The position numbers and the translations under genes were made by a program. 64,000 nt of DNA from Mycteria americana (lineage: Eukaryota > Chordata > Aves > Ciconiiformes > Ciconiidae), in contig NC_134373.1 of the NCBI RefSeq assembly GCF_035582795.1, positions 18,064,001 to 18,128,000 of the forward strand, written 5' to 3'. A model generated the notes under the pieces. It saw nothing but the letters and a program-made list of their open reading frames with translations, had not been told where the DNA came from and did no database searches. Positions 14,394 through 29,300 of this stretch are shown piece after piece; position 1 is the stretch's first letter, and every line of letters starts with the position of its first letter.

Positions 14394-17300
14394 GTATGTT
14401 TTACTGAGAAAAATATTTATTTAAAACAGTGTGTGTTTTAAAATTTTTACTTCAAAATAATATAAAAAGTGTTAAATCTGTTTACAGTAAAAAAGATAAT
14501 TTTGTGGTAGGTGTGTCTGTGCTTTTAAAAATGAAAAAGAGCTAATAGCTTGAATTTTAAATTTTGCTTGCATATCACTTAAAATGTTTCTAATATACAA
14601 ATTCATTTAAAAACACATTTTGTCAATCCAGATGGCATTCCTGTGTAATTGCTAATATAAAAAGTAAATACTTGCTGTATTGCTTAACCTGTTGCACTTT
14701 TTTTCTCAGAAAAACCCAGCCCACCAGAAAAACTAGGAGTAACAAATGTCACAAAGGACAGTGTTTCTCTTTCATGGCTAAAACCAGAACATGATGGTGG
14801 AAGCAGAATTGTGAGCTACCTCATTGAAGCTCTTGAGAAAGGACAGCAAAAATGGGTTAAGTGTGCAGTTGTAAAGACAACTCATCATGTTGTCCATGGT
14901 CTTAAGGAGAATGTTGACTATTTCTTCAGGGTGTCTGCAGAAAACCAAGCTGGTTTAAGTGATCCTAAGGAACTACTTCTCCCTATTACAGTTAAAGAAC
15001 AATTAGGTATGCTTCCTGACATGACGCAAAAGTTGATACACATTAAATTGGATTCATATTTTAAAAGAGAGAACATTTTTTAATGGTTTGAAAATGTTTT
15101 CTTTTTCAGAATCTCCCGAGATTGACATGAAGGGCTTCCCTCATAACACTGTATACATTCGAGCAGGATCAAACCTGAAAGTTGAAATTCCAGTTTCTGG
15201 AAAACCAGTGCCAAAGGTGACGTTGTCTAGAGATGGTGCTCCACTGAAACCTACCATGAGATTTCACACAGAAACCACTGCAGAAAGTCTCATCATTAAC
15301 CTTAAAGAAAGTGTGGCTGCTGACGCTGGCAGATATGACATTACTGCTGCCAACTCAAGTGGCACCACAAAATCATTTGTTAATATTGTTGTGCTGGATA
15401 GACCAGGTCCTCCTGTTGGTCCTGTTGTCCTTAGCGATATCACTGAAGAGAGTGTAACACTCAGATGGCAGCCACCAGCTTATGATGGTGGAAGTCAAGT
15501 TACCAACTATATTGTACTGAAAAGAGAAACAAGTACTGCTGCTTGGTCTGAGGTGTCTGCAACTGTTGCTAGAACTGTTATCAAAGTTATGAAGCTCACA
15601 ACAGGAGAAGAATACCAATTCCGCATCAAAGCTGAGAACCGCTTTGGCATCAGCGATCACATAGATTCACAATGTGTGGTTGTCAAGCTTCCTTACAGTG
15701 AGTAATATGCTTCTTGATGTTTTAATGCTCTGATGTTGAAAATACAATTTTGTTAACAATTAATCACTTCTTTTGATATTCTCAGCTACCCCTGGCCCTC
15801 CTTCCACACCATGGGTCACAAATGTCACCCGAGAGAGTATTACTGTTGGATGGCATGAACCAGTCACTAATGGTGGCAGTGCAGTCATTGGATACCACCT
15901 GGAAATGAAAGACAGGAATAGCATATTATGGCAGAAGGCTAACAAGACCCTCATTCGCACAACTCACTTCAAAGTCACCACCATCAGCGCTGGCCTTATC
16001 TATGAATTTAGAGTTTATGCAGAAAATGCAGCTGGCATTGGAAAAGCAAGCCATCCTTCTGATCCAGTCCTTGCAATTGATGCTTGTGGTATGTATTCCC
16101 TAGAAAATAAAGAAGCCCAACCATTTAAGCAGTGCTCCCCCCCCCCCCCCCCCCCGCCATGATATTCTGTGCTGTAAAGTAAGCCAATATCCCAAACAGC
16201 TGTTATTCATTAGCAATACTCTTATGTTTCCTACTGCAGAACCACCAAGAAACATTCGTGTCTCAGATATTTCCAAGACTGCTATCACTCTGTCGTGGCA
16301 GAAGCCAGCATTTGATGGTGGTAGCAAGATCACTGGATACATCGTAGAAAAACGTGATCTTCCAGATGGCAGATGGACAAAAGCTAGCTTCACCAATGTT
16401 ATTGAGACTCAGTTCACAGTATCTGGTCTGACACAGAATTCCCGGTATGAATTCCGGGTCTTTGCTAAGAATGCCGTTGGTTCCGTTAGTAATCCCTCAG
16501 ATGTTGTGGGTCCTATCACATGTGTTGATACATACGGTAAGTGTTTTGCAATGATATAATAGTACCATTTTGTGGTACTACGAAGCTTAAAGGCAGCACT
16601 GTTTTGTAGAACCACAGTCTTTTAAATATGGAAGGGTAGTTTACAGTGATTGATTCAATAAGCTTGAATGACTGTGAGCTATTCAGGCATGATTGTAATG
16701 AACATCTTTGGCTGTATCTGCATTTTTAAAGTCTTATAGTATCTTTATTCTTTGAGCAACAGAAGTCTGCCCATGCCCCATTGCCAAAGTGGTTGTATTT
16801 ATACATGTGGTTGCCTTTTCTCGGTAGGATTAGTTCTAACTTGTTCTAGGTTTATGATTTAAGTTAAGTTATACATGCTATCTTTACTTTGATCTGTATT
16901 TGTAAAATGCCTGTAACTATTAGCTTAAATAAAGTACTATTATTTTGGGGTTTATTAAATACAAGTATAAAATAAGTACGTTTTTAACTTTTTCTTATTT
17001 CTTCTTAAGGTGCACCTGAAATCGATGTGCCACCAGAATATACAGAAGTGGTGAAATATAAAGCAGGAACTTCAGTTAAGCTAAAACTAGGCATATCAGG
17101 CAAGCCTACACCCACAATTGAATGGTTCAAAAATGGCAGCGAGGTACAAACCAGTGCACTGGTGTCTATTGAAAACACAACAGAATTTGCTTCTGTACTC
17201 ATCAAGGATGCAACTCGACTCAACAGTGGCACCTATGAATTAAAATTGAAGAATGCCATGGGTTCAGCGTCAGCCCATGTTAGAGTACAGATACTTGGTA

Positions 17301-20300
17301 TGTCTTGAGATACGACTGTATTATACTATTAAACAATAATTCAGTAATAAATACTTAACATTTTCTTTCTTTGGCCTTCCACAGACAAGCCAGGACCCCC
17401 AAGAGGACCTATACAGTTTAAGACAGTCACTGCTGAAAAGATTACAATAATGTGGGATCCACCAGAAGATGATGGTGGTGCACCTGTAACACACTATGTT
17501 GTTGAAAAGCGGGAGACAAGTCGGGTTGTATGGTCTTTAATTTCTGAAAAACTGGAGGGGTGTATCATAACGACAACAAAACTCATCAAAGGAAATGAAT
17601 ATGTGTTCCGTGTCCGTGGTGTGAACAAGTTTGGAATTGGTGATTCACTGGAGTCTGAACCCGTCATAGCCAAAAATTCATTTGGTAAGAAACTTATAAA
17701 ATAAATTATGCAACTGAATCGTCTTGTGTATTATTTAAAAGTAGTACTGATCTACTGACATCTATTTTTTTTGCTCAGTTACACCTGGACCACCTAGTGT
17801 ACCAGAAGTCACAATGATAACCAAGAATTCTATGACCGTTGTCTGGAATAGGCCCACTGTTGATGGAGGCAGTGAAATATCAGGATATTTTCTTGAGAAG
17901 CGTGACAAGAAGAGTCTGAGTTGGTTCAAGGTTACTAAAGAAACCATTCGGGACACCAGACAGAAAGTAGCAGGTCTGACTGAAAACACCGAATATCATT
18001 TCCGAGTTTGTGCTGTCAATGCAGCTGGACAAGGTCCGTTCTCTGAAGCTTCTGACTTCTACAAAGCTGCAGATCCTGTTGGTAAGATACAATATGCATT
18101 ATTTCTAATTGGTTAGAAATCAATGGACAATGAGCAATTAGGATGGGATTGCACAAATGTAACTGAGGGCAGATTTTATTCCTCTTTATGATTAATTGTA
18201 TATATGGCTTCTGATTCCCCCCCCCCCTGTAAACTCTCACTTACAGATAAGCCAGGCTCACCAACAAAGCTGAAGGTTGTGGATACAACCAAGACATCTG
18301 TCACCCTTGGCTGGATTAAACCTACTTATGATGGAGGAAGTCCAATTAGCAGCTACGTGGTGGAGAAAAGGGAAGGTGAAGAGCAAGAATGGACTGTAGT
18401 CAGTACTAAGGGAGAAGTGAGAACAACGGAGTATGTTGTATCCCACCTTCAGCCAAGTGTTAATTATTATTTCCGCGTGTCTGCTATAAATTGTGCTGGA
18501 CAAGGAGAGCCTATTGAAATGACGGAACCCGTTCAAGCTAAAGATATTCTTGGTACTGTACTTTTTAGTGATTTATCATTTTTCTGTGTTTTGTTTTTTT
18601 CAAAGCATTTCTTATTTTACATTCCAAGTATGACTATTAGTTTTTACTTATTTCCACAGTGGCACCAGAGATTGATCTGGATGTTGCTCTCCGGACCTCT
18701 ATTGTTGCTAAAGCAGGTGAAGATGTGCAAATGATGATTCCATTCAAAGGAAGACCTCCTCCAACAGTCACATGGAGAAAGGGTGACAAGAATCTTGGCA
18801 TTGATGAAAGATATATCATCCAGAACACAGAATCATCTACACTACTTACTATTCCTCAAGTTACCCGAAATGATACAGGAAAATATGTTCTTACAATTGA
18901 AAATGGAGTTGGAGAAGCAAAATCATCATTTGTGAATGTAAAAGTACTTGACACACCATCTGCCTGTCAGAAGCTGCAGCTTAAGCACGTTTCTCGTGGC
19001 ACAGTTACACTGGTATGGGAGCCACCTCTCATTAATGGTGGTTCTGAAATAACAAATTATGTTGTTGAAAAAAGAGATGCTACAAAGAGGGCCTGGTCAA
19101 CCGTAACAACAAAGTGTTCTCATACCACCTTTAAGCTAACTAACCTCTCAGAGAAGACTGCATTCTTCTTCCGTGTTCTCGCTGAAAATGAAATTGGACT
19201 GGGTGAACCTTGTGAGACATCTGAACCAGTGAAAGCTGCGGACGTACCTGGACCTATAAAAGACCTAGCCATGAAAGATTCTACAAAGACTTCTGTTAAA
19301 TTGCAGTGGAGCAAGCCTGACTATGATGGTGGTAGCATTATATCAGACTATGTTATTGAAAAGAAACTGCAGGAAGAAAAAGAATGGACATATGCAGGCA
19401 CAAGCAAGAGCTGTGAATTTGAAGTTGAAAAACTTAAAGAGCTTTCTGTCATGGAATTCAGAGTCTTTGCTAAAAATGAAAAAGGCATGAGTGACGGTGT
19501 TACTGTTGGACCCATTACAGTGAAAGAACATATAATAACACCTGAAGCTGACCTTTCTGATATTCCTGGAGGTCAAATTGCAGTAAGAATTGGACATAAC
19601 CTGCACATTGAATTGCCCTATAAAGGTAAACCTAAGCCATCAATGAGCTGGCTCAAGGACAACCTCCCTCTTAAAGAAACTGAACATCTTCGTTTCAAGA
19701 AAACTGAAAACAAGATAAGCTTAAGCATCAAGAATGTGAAAAAGGAGCATGGTGGCAAATATACTTTAATTCTTGATAACGTAGTCTGCAGAAAAACATT
19801 CACGATCACTGTCATCACTCTTGGCCCTCCATCTAAGCCAAAAGGACCTTTAAGACTAGATGAAATCAAAGCAGATAGTGTAGTTTTGTCATGGGAAGCT
19901 CCTGAAGATGATGGGGGAGGAGAAATTACTGGCTACAGTATTGAGAAGAGAGAAACTTCACAAATGAACTGGAAGCTGGTGTGTTCGAGTGCTGCAAGAA
20001 CAACTTTCAAAGTACCAAACCTTGTTAAAGACACAGAATATCAGTTTAGAGTTCGTGCAGAAAACAGATACGGAGTGAGCCCACCTCTTGTCTCAGCAGA
20101 TGTTGTGGCAAAGCATCAGTTTAGACCACCAGGTGCCCCAGGCAAGCCTGTTGTATACAACATAACCGCCGACGGAATGACCATATCTTGGGATGCTCCT
20201 GTTTATGATGGTGGTTCAGAGATTATTGGATACCACGTTGAAAAGAAGGAAAGAAACAGTATTTTGTGGCAGAAAGTTAATGTAGCATTAATATCCAACA

Positions 20301-23300
20301 GAGAATACAGGATTACTGGCCTGCTTGAGGGCCTGGATTACCAGTTCCAAGTATACGCTGAAAACACTGCAGGTCTAAGCCGAGCTAGCGAGCCGAGCAA
20401 ATTTACTTTGGCAGTCTCTCCAGTGGGTGAGTGAATGATCAATCACCCATCCAAGAAAATTCTAGTCTTGTAGACTATGGTGAGCAGTAATAAAAAGAAA
20501 TTTTAATTATTTTCCTTTCAGACCCACCTGGTACTCCTGATTACATTGATGTCACCAGGGAAACAGTCACCCTTAAATGGACCCCCCCACTGCATGATGG
20601 AGGCAGTAAGATTGTGGCCTACAGCATCGAGAAACGGCAAGGAAGTGAAGACCGTTGGCTCAGATGTAACTTTACTGATGTCAGTGAATGCCAATATACA
20701 GTTACAGGACTCAGTTCAGGTGACCGATACGAATTCAGAGTGCTTGCAAGAAACGCTGTTGGTACAATCAGCCCGCCTTCACAGTCTTCAGGCTATATCA
20801 TGACCAGAGATGAAAACAGTAAGAATTATTTCTTAATATGCTTGTATTTGGATACTGAAGCCAGCTAGAGCTTCTGGCTGTACTGATTGGAAATGGGAGG
20901 CCAGGGGGGGCAGAACATGTGACTGAGGTCCTTCCAGTCAACTCAGAACATTTCTGTTTGTAGTCCAAGATGGGAGGGTCTAAATTAAAGACCCAAGTCT
21001 GGCAGACATATGTCATCAATTGCTGAAAGGCACGGCAGCCTACATTTGTGTTGGATAAGCAGCAGCAGCAAAGTTGGAAAGAAATTATAAACTGTAATAT
21101 TCTGATGCACTGAACAATTTAGAAATGAAAATGTGCCTCAGGTAGCTTGGCATACTGTAACAGCATATATTAATGGTGTCTTTCACCTATTGTTAATATG
21201 ATACACTGTGTGCTTACAGGAAAAATAAGTTTATAGTTCATATAATAACTGCTTTTTAGAGAATGCCATTTTCTAAGTGAAAGAATTCTATATATAACAA
21301 TCTTTTATAATTAGTACATTTTAAAAAAAAGTGTCAGGAAAAAATACTTAGCTATATGGGAATTGAATTATATTTTCCTTTTTTAGTTGCTCCAACAATT
21401 GAATTTGGCCCTGAGCACTTTGAAGGCCTTACTGTTAAAGCTGGAGAGAGCATTAGACTTAAAGCTCTAATCAAAGGACGTCCAGTACCTAAAGTGACAT
21501 GGTTTAAGGATGGTAAGGAGATTGAGCAAACAATGAATATAGAAATAACTACAGCTATTGGATATAGTACAATCTTCATTAGAGATGCTACCCGGGATCA
21601 TCGTGGAGTGTACACAGTAGAAGCCAAAAATGCATCAGGCACTAAACGAGAAGATATTACCTTCAGAGTACAAGGTACTGCACCAAACACTTTCAGCATG
21701 CTCTTTTAAAATCGTATTTTATTCTAAGTAAGTTCCAGCAAATTTTAATTCTGAACCTTTAAAATTGCAGACACACCAGGAAAAGTTGGTGGACCAATAC
21801 GTTTCACAAACATTACTGGAGAAAAAGTCACATTATGGTGGGAGCCTCCAGCTAATGATGGTTGTGCTTCTATTTCCCACTACATAATTGAAAAACGTGA
21901 AACCAGCAGGATTGCTTGGGCATTAGTTGAAGATAAATGTGAAGCTTGCAGCTACACTGCACTTAAATTAATTAAGGGCAATGAGTACCAGTTCCGTGTC
22001 TCTGCAGTGAACAAATTTGGAGTTGGCAGACCATTGGAGTCTGATCCAGTTACCGCACAAATACCTTACAGTAAGTTTCCATCTCATTCTGTAGAAATAA
22101 CTGTGGAGTTACCATCTTGTTTTTCTAATGACATTTTTCTTTTTTTAGCTCTCCCTGATGCACCAGGAACTCCAGAGCCTACCAATGTAACAGGAGACAG
22201 TATCACACTCACATGGGCAAGACCAAAATCAGATGGCGGAAGCGAGATAAATGAGTATATTCTAGAAAGGAGAGAAAAGAAGAGCATGCGCTGGGTTAAA
22301 GTATCCAGTAAGAGGCCCATTACTGAGAACAGGTACAGAGTAACTGGCCTTATTGAAGGCAATGAGTATGAATTCCATGTCATGGCTGAAAACGCTGCAG
22401 GAGTTGGACCTCCAAGTGACATTTCAAGGCTGATTAAATGTAGAGAACCCGTCAGCCCACCAAGTGCTCCTAATGTTGTAAAGGTGACAGATACATCGAA
22501 GACTAGTGTAAGCTTAGAGTGGACCAAGCCAGTTTTTGATGGAGGCATGGAAATAATTGGGTACATCATTGAGATGTGCAAAGCTGATCTCGAAGCATGG
22601 CAGAAAGTCAATGCAGAGACTGTTCTTGCTACTAAATATACTGTTGTTGATTTGGAGGCAGGAGAACACTATAAATTCAGAGTTAGTGCTGTCAATGGTG
22701 CTGGCAGAGGAGAAAGTTGTGAAGTTCCTGCTTCAGTCCAAACCGTGGACAGGCTTTCTGCACCTGAAATAGATATCGATGCAAACTTCAAGCAGACTCA
22801 TATTGTAAGAGCAGGTGCAAGCATTCGCCTATTTATTGCCTTCTCTGGAAGACCTGTTCCTACTGCTGTGTGGTCCAAAGCAGATGCTAATCTCAGCTTG
22901 CGTGCTGACATTCAAACAACTGATTCATTCAGCACATTGACTGTGGAGGAATGCAATAGAAATGATGCTGGCAAGTATGTCTTTACTGTGGAAAACAACA
23001 GTGGAAGTAAGTCTATCACATTTACTGTCAAGGTTTTAGACACGCCTGGTCCACCAGGTCCTATTACATTTAAAGATGTGACTCGAAGATCTATTACTTT
23101 AATGTGGGATGCTCCTGTTCTGGATGGAGGTTCACGTATCCATCACTACGTTGTGGAAAAACGGGAAGCAAGCCGTCGTAGCTGGCAAGTGGTGAGTTCA
23201 AAATGCACTCGACAAATCTTTAAGGTCACTGATCTGGCAGAAGGTGTGCCGTACTACTACCGAGTGTCAGCAGAAAATGAATATGGTGTAGGTGAACCCT

Positions 23301-26300
23301 GTGAATTAACAGAACCAGTTGTAGCCACGGAAGAACCTGCTCCACCTAAGAGACTAGATATTGTTGATACAACCAAATCCTCTGTAGTTTTAGCTTGGCT
23401 TAAACCTGATCATGATGGTGGTAGCCGTGTTACTGGATACCTTCTTGAAATGAAACAAAAAGGCTCTGACTCCTGGATTGAAGCTGGGCAAACGAAACAA
23501 CTTACTTTCACTGTTGAAGGCCTTGTGGAGAACACTGAATACGAGTTCCGGGTCAAGGCAAAGAATGATGCTGGCTACAGTGAGCCAAGAGAAGCTTTCT
23601 CTTCTGTTATTATTAAGGAGCCACAGATTGAACCAACAGCAGATCTTAGCGAAATAAGCAGACAGCTCATAACATGCAAGGCTGGAAGCACCTTTACTAT
23701 TGATATACCAATCAGTGGGCGCCCAGCTCCAAAAGTGACATGGAAACTTGAGGAGATGAGGCTGAAGGAAACTGAGAGAGTGACCATCAAGACAACAAAA
23801 GACAGAACCACACTGACTGTAAAGGACAGTATGAGAGGTGACTCTGGTAAATACTACCTCACACTTGAAAACACTGCTGGTGTGAAAACATTTACTGTCA
23901 CAGTGGTAGTCATAGGAAGGCCAGGTCCTGTCACTGGCCCAATTGAAATATCATCTGTCTCTGCTGAATCCTGTGTGTTGACTTGGAAAGAACCTGAAGA
24001 TGACGGTGGCAGTGACATTACGAACTACATTGTAGAGAAACGTGAATCTGGCACAACAGCATGGCAGTTGGTAAATTCCAGTGTGAAACGTACACAGATC
24101 AAAGTCACTCATCTCACAAAATACCAGGAGTACAGTTTCCGAGTAAGCTCAGAAAACAGATTTGGTGTCAGCAAACCCCTTGAATCAAAAACAATAGTTG
24201 CTGAGCATCCATTTGGTAAGTGAAACGCTTTTCAAAATTTGTTCTTTTCTTCTGGCTGAGGTATTTGTAATAACTAAGATTTTCCTCCCTGTCTTTTTTG
24301 CGTTTAGTCCCACCAAGCCCACCTTCAAGGCCAGAAGTCTATTCTGTGTCTGCAACTGCCATGGCCATTCGCTGGGAGGAACCCTATCATGACGGTGGCA
24401 GCAGAGTCATTGGATATTGGGTTGAAAAGAAGGAGCGCAACACCATCCTTTGGGTGAAGGAAAACAAAGTGCCATGCTGTGAATGCAACTACAAAGTCAC
24501 GGGATTGGTGGAAGGCCTAGAATATCAATTCAGAACCTATGCTCTAAATGCTGCAGGTGTTAGCAAAGCTAGTGAAGCTTCCAGACCTGTAGTGGCTCAA
24601 AATCCAGTTGGTAAGTATTACTTTTAGAGTTATGTTGTTATTTAAACTAAAATAGAACTGCATTTCTCATTTTTCTGTTTTATTCCTCCAGATCCACCAG
24701 GAAGACCAGAAGTAACAGATGTCACCAGATCTACAGTGTCACTGAGCTGGTCAGCACCCCTTTATGATGGTGGAAGCAAAATTATTGGATATATTATAGA
24801 GCGCAAACCATATAATGAATCTGGTGATGGACGCTGGCTGAAATGCAATTATACCATTGTCTCAGAAAACTTTTTTACTGTGACAGCTCTTAGTGAAGAT
24901 GAAGCATATGAATTCCGTGTACTAGCAAAGAATGCTGCTGGTGTGATTAGCAAAGGATCTGAATCGACTGGTGCTGTCATTTGCAAAGACGAATACTGTA
25001 AGAGATATTCACTTGGAACAATTAAAAACATGATGTTCTCTTTTTAGTATTGTCATGTAATTTGTTTTTAATCTCTTTTTCCTTATGACAGCACCACCAA
25101 AGGCTGAACTCAATGCCAGACTGCAGGGAGAAGTTGTGACCATTAGGGCTGGATCGGATCTTGTTCTCGACGCGGCCATTGGTGGGAAACCAGAACCAAA
25201 AGTCTTCTGGTCCAAAGGTGACAGGGAATTGGATCTATGTGAAAAGATATCTCTACAATACACCAGCAAACGAGCCATTGCAGTTATCAAGTTCTGTGAC
25301 AGAAGTGATAGTGGAAAATATACTCTAACAGTTAAAAATGCCAGTGGGATGAAACAAATTTCTGTCCTTGTCAAAGTGCTTGGTATGTATCCCATTATTA
25401 GTATTCATACTTAGTACACTAAAAACCCCAAATTCTTTTAAATAAGAGTGAGACGCTTTTCCTTAGCTGCTAATAACAATACTTATTTTCATCTCTACCC
25501 AGACTCACCAGGTCCATGCGCAGGCAAAATCACTGTTAGCAGAGTAACAGAAGAGAAATGTACTCTGGCATGGAATATTCCTGAGGAAGATGGAGGTGCA
25601 CAAGTCACTCATTATATCGTAGAAAGGCGTGAAACAAGCAGACTTCACTGGGTTATTGTGGAGGCTGAATGCCAGACTTTATCATGTGTGGTAACAAAAC
25701 TTATTAAAAATAACGAGTACATCTTCCGTGTGAGAGCTGTCAACAAATACGGACCAGGTGTGCCACTTGAAACAGAACCTGTGATTGCCAGGAATGCTTT
25801 CAGTGAGTGTTACTGCCTTCCATTCTGCATCAGAATTTGTGGAATATTTCTCATAGATAAATAATTTCTTAAATAATAATTTTTTTCACCTTTTTTAAAA
25901 AAAAAAAACCACAGCTATCCCAACACAGCCTGGTGCTCCTGAAGAAGTGAGTGTTGGCAAGGAACATATCATTATTCAGTGGACAAAACCAGAATCAGAT
26001 GGTGGCAATGAGATTAAGGACTATCTTGTGGACAAACGTGAAAGGAAAAGTCTGCGCTGGACACGAGTGAACAGAGATTACACTGTTTATGATACCAGAC
26101 TGAAAGTCACTGGTCTCATGGAAGGCAGCCAGTACCAGTTCCGTGTCACTGCAGTGAATGCTGCTGGGAACAGTGAGCCTAGTGAAGCTTCACAATACAT
26201 GTTATGTAAAGAACCATCATGTAAGTTACCACATTTAAAACATATTTTAATATTTACTTATAATAGTGGATCATAAACCCACATTGACACTTTGACAAAG

Positions 26301-29300
26301 ATACCCAAAACCACATATGATCTCACTGAACTAGCTAGTATTAGAATAAACTTAAAAGCAGTTATAGTTCTTTTTAAATGCATTTCCTGGCATTAGCTGT
26401 TTAGAAAGTGTTTTTAACTGTAAAACGTTTCCTGCGCCAATGTGAAATGCATTTTCTTCTTTTTCAAAGATACTCCTGCACCACCTTCAGCTCCAAGAGT
26501 TGTGGATACTACTAAGCACAGCATAAGTTTAGCATGGTCAAAGCCCACATATGATGGTGGTGCTGACATCTTAGGCTATGTTCTTGAAATGAAGGAAGAA
26601 GGTACTGAACAGTGGTATCGACCACATACAACTGCCACGCTGAGGAATGCTGAGTTCACCGTGACTGGTCTTAAAACAACCCAGAAATACCAATTCAGAG
26701 TTGCTGCTACAAATGTGAATGGTATGAGTGAATTTAGTGAATCATCAGCAGAAATAGAACCTGTGGAAAGAATAGGTAATTTGAAGACTTAATGTATATT
26801 TTAAGGAATATTTATATTTTCCTTTAGAACTACTAAAAGATTAATTAATTCCATGTTTCTTACACCTTTCATCAGAAATACCTGAGCTTGAGCTTGCTGA
26901 TGATCTGAAGAAGACAGTTACAGTCAGAGCTGGTGGTTCCCTGCGCCTAATGGTCTCTGTATCTGGCAGACCTGCTCCCGTAATCACATGGAGCAAGCAG
27001 GGTGTTGACCTTGTAAGTCGAGCTATTATTGATACTACAGACAGCTACACTCTGCTTATTGTGGATAAAGTTAATCGGTATGATGCTGGAAAATACGTCA
27101 TTGAGGCTGAAAATCAATCAGGAAAAAAATCTGCAACTATTTCTGTAAAAGTGTATGGTAAGTACTGCTACAATTGTATATGGACATTACATCACTCATA
27201 GTGCACGTTGCTCAGGAATAAGAAAGTCATTCATTTCCAAAGGAAGCTTGCAGTTTAAATAACATGAGAATGTTTGGGAAGTCAGAGAAACAATCTAATC
27301 CAAAGGCAAACACATAGTTTCTAAAGCTGTGCTAGTTTATAAATCAAAAGCCAGCATTGTTTTTTTATGCAGAATCAGTCATTGGCTGTAAAAGGAAGGA
27401 TCCAAAAGGAAAAAAAAATAATCTTTTTTTGTTTGTTTGTTTTAGATACACCTGGTCCACCAGCTGCAGTGAGAATTAAGGAAGTATCAAAAGATTCTGT
27501 GACACTTACTTGGGATATTCCAACCATTGATGGTGGAGCCCCAGTCAACAATTATATAATTGAGAAACGTGAAGCTTCCATGAGAGCTTACAAGACTGTC
27601 ACTACCAAATGCAGCAAGACATTGTATAGAGTTACTGGACTTCTAGAAGGAGCTTTGTATTATTTCAGAGTGCTACCAGAAAATATTTATGGCATTGGTG
27701 AAGCCTGTGAAACATCTGATGCAGTACTAGTATCTGATGTCCCCATGGTACCACAAAAACTCGAAGTGATTGACACCACTAAATCAACTGTTACTCTTGC
27801 ATGGGAAAAACCACCACATGATGGTGGCAGCAGATTGACGGGATATGTTATTGAGGCCAGCAAAGCTGGAACAGAAAGATGGTTGAAGGTAGTGACACTG
27901 AAGCCTACCGTCTACGAGCATACAATTATCTCTCTCAATGAAGGTGAACAGTACTTGTTCAGGGTCAGAGCACAGAATCAGAAGGGCATGTCAGAACCAC
28001 GAGAGATTGTCACAGCAGTGACAGTACAAGACCAAAAAGGTAGGTATCTACTGTTAAAAATAACAGGGTGAAGCCTACACCAAATGAATGTGATATTTAT
28101 AAAATGGATATTTGAAATATCAATGATTTGCTTTTCTTAGTTCTACCAACAATTGACTTCGCTGGAATACCTCAGAAGACAATTCACGTACCTGCTGGCA
28201 AGCCCATTGAGTTAGCTATTCCAATTGAAGGACGACCACCTCCAGCCGTGTCTTGGTTCTTTGCTGGTTCTAAACTGAAAGAATCAGAACGCATCAAAAT
28301 GGAGACTGTTGCCAAAATGGCTAAATTAACTGTGCGTGAGACCACCATACATGACACTGGAGAGTATACGCTTGAACTGAAGAACACAAGTGGAACAGTT
28401 ACTGATACAATAAAAGTTATAATCCTTGGTAAGGATTTATTAAAATAATTGTCCATGATCTTTCTCCATCTGAACTTGCTTACATCAACAATACGATTCC
28501 TTTTCTCCACATTTTTTTCATCTTTTAATTTTCTTTTTTTTTCTAGACAAACCTGGACCACCCGTTGGACCTATCCGAATTGATGAAGTTGATTCAAATT
28601 ATGTAACCATCTCCTGGGAGCCACCTGAGCTGGATGGTGGAGCTACCCTTAGCGGCTATGTGGTAGAACAGCGTGATGCTCACCGTCCTGGATGGTTGCC
28701 AGTTTCAGAGTCAGTAACCAGGACAATGTTTAAGTTCACCAGACTTGTTGAAGGTGCAGAATACGTGTTCCGTGTGGCTGCTACAAACCGCTTTGGAATC
28801 GGATCTTACCTGCAGTCTGAAATTATAGAATGCAAGAGCAGAATCCGTAAGTCTGAATTTTTGCTTATTCTCTACCTTAAAAATAAAAATATGTATTTAA
28901 ATGGGCTTTTATATCCACACATAGATAAGATTTTTCTAGATGTTACTACTTCCTTTTTCCCAAATAAAATGGTACATTATGATGCACAGTAGTCTTGTTA
29001 TATTTCCAGAGAAAAATGCCATCCATAAACTATATAGGTATTATAGATGCACTGCACAGAACCTGGATGGTAAACTTGGATTTTTCTGCTCAGGTCTACC
29101 ATTAGCCTTAAAAATTTCTTTACCCCATTACAAAAACAGGACTATTTCACTGACCTAGTTTGTAAACTACTTTGATATCTGCTGATAGAAAGAGTTTGAT
29201 AGGACATTGATATTACATTGTCATTCACAATATGTTGCATATTACTAATGTGTAGAATCATTTGATGCTTTCTTCACTAATTCTGTGTTATGTTTTTACA

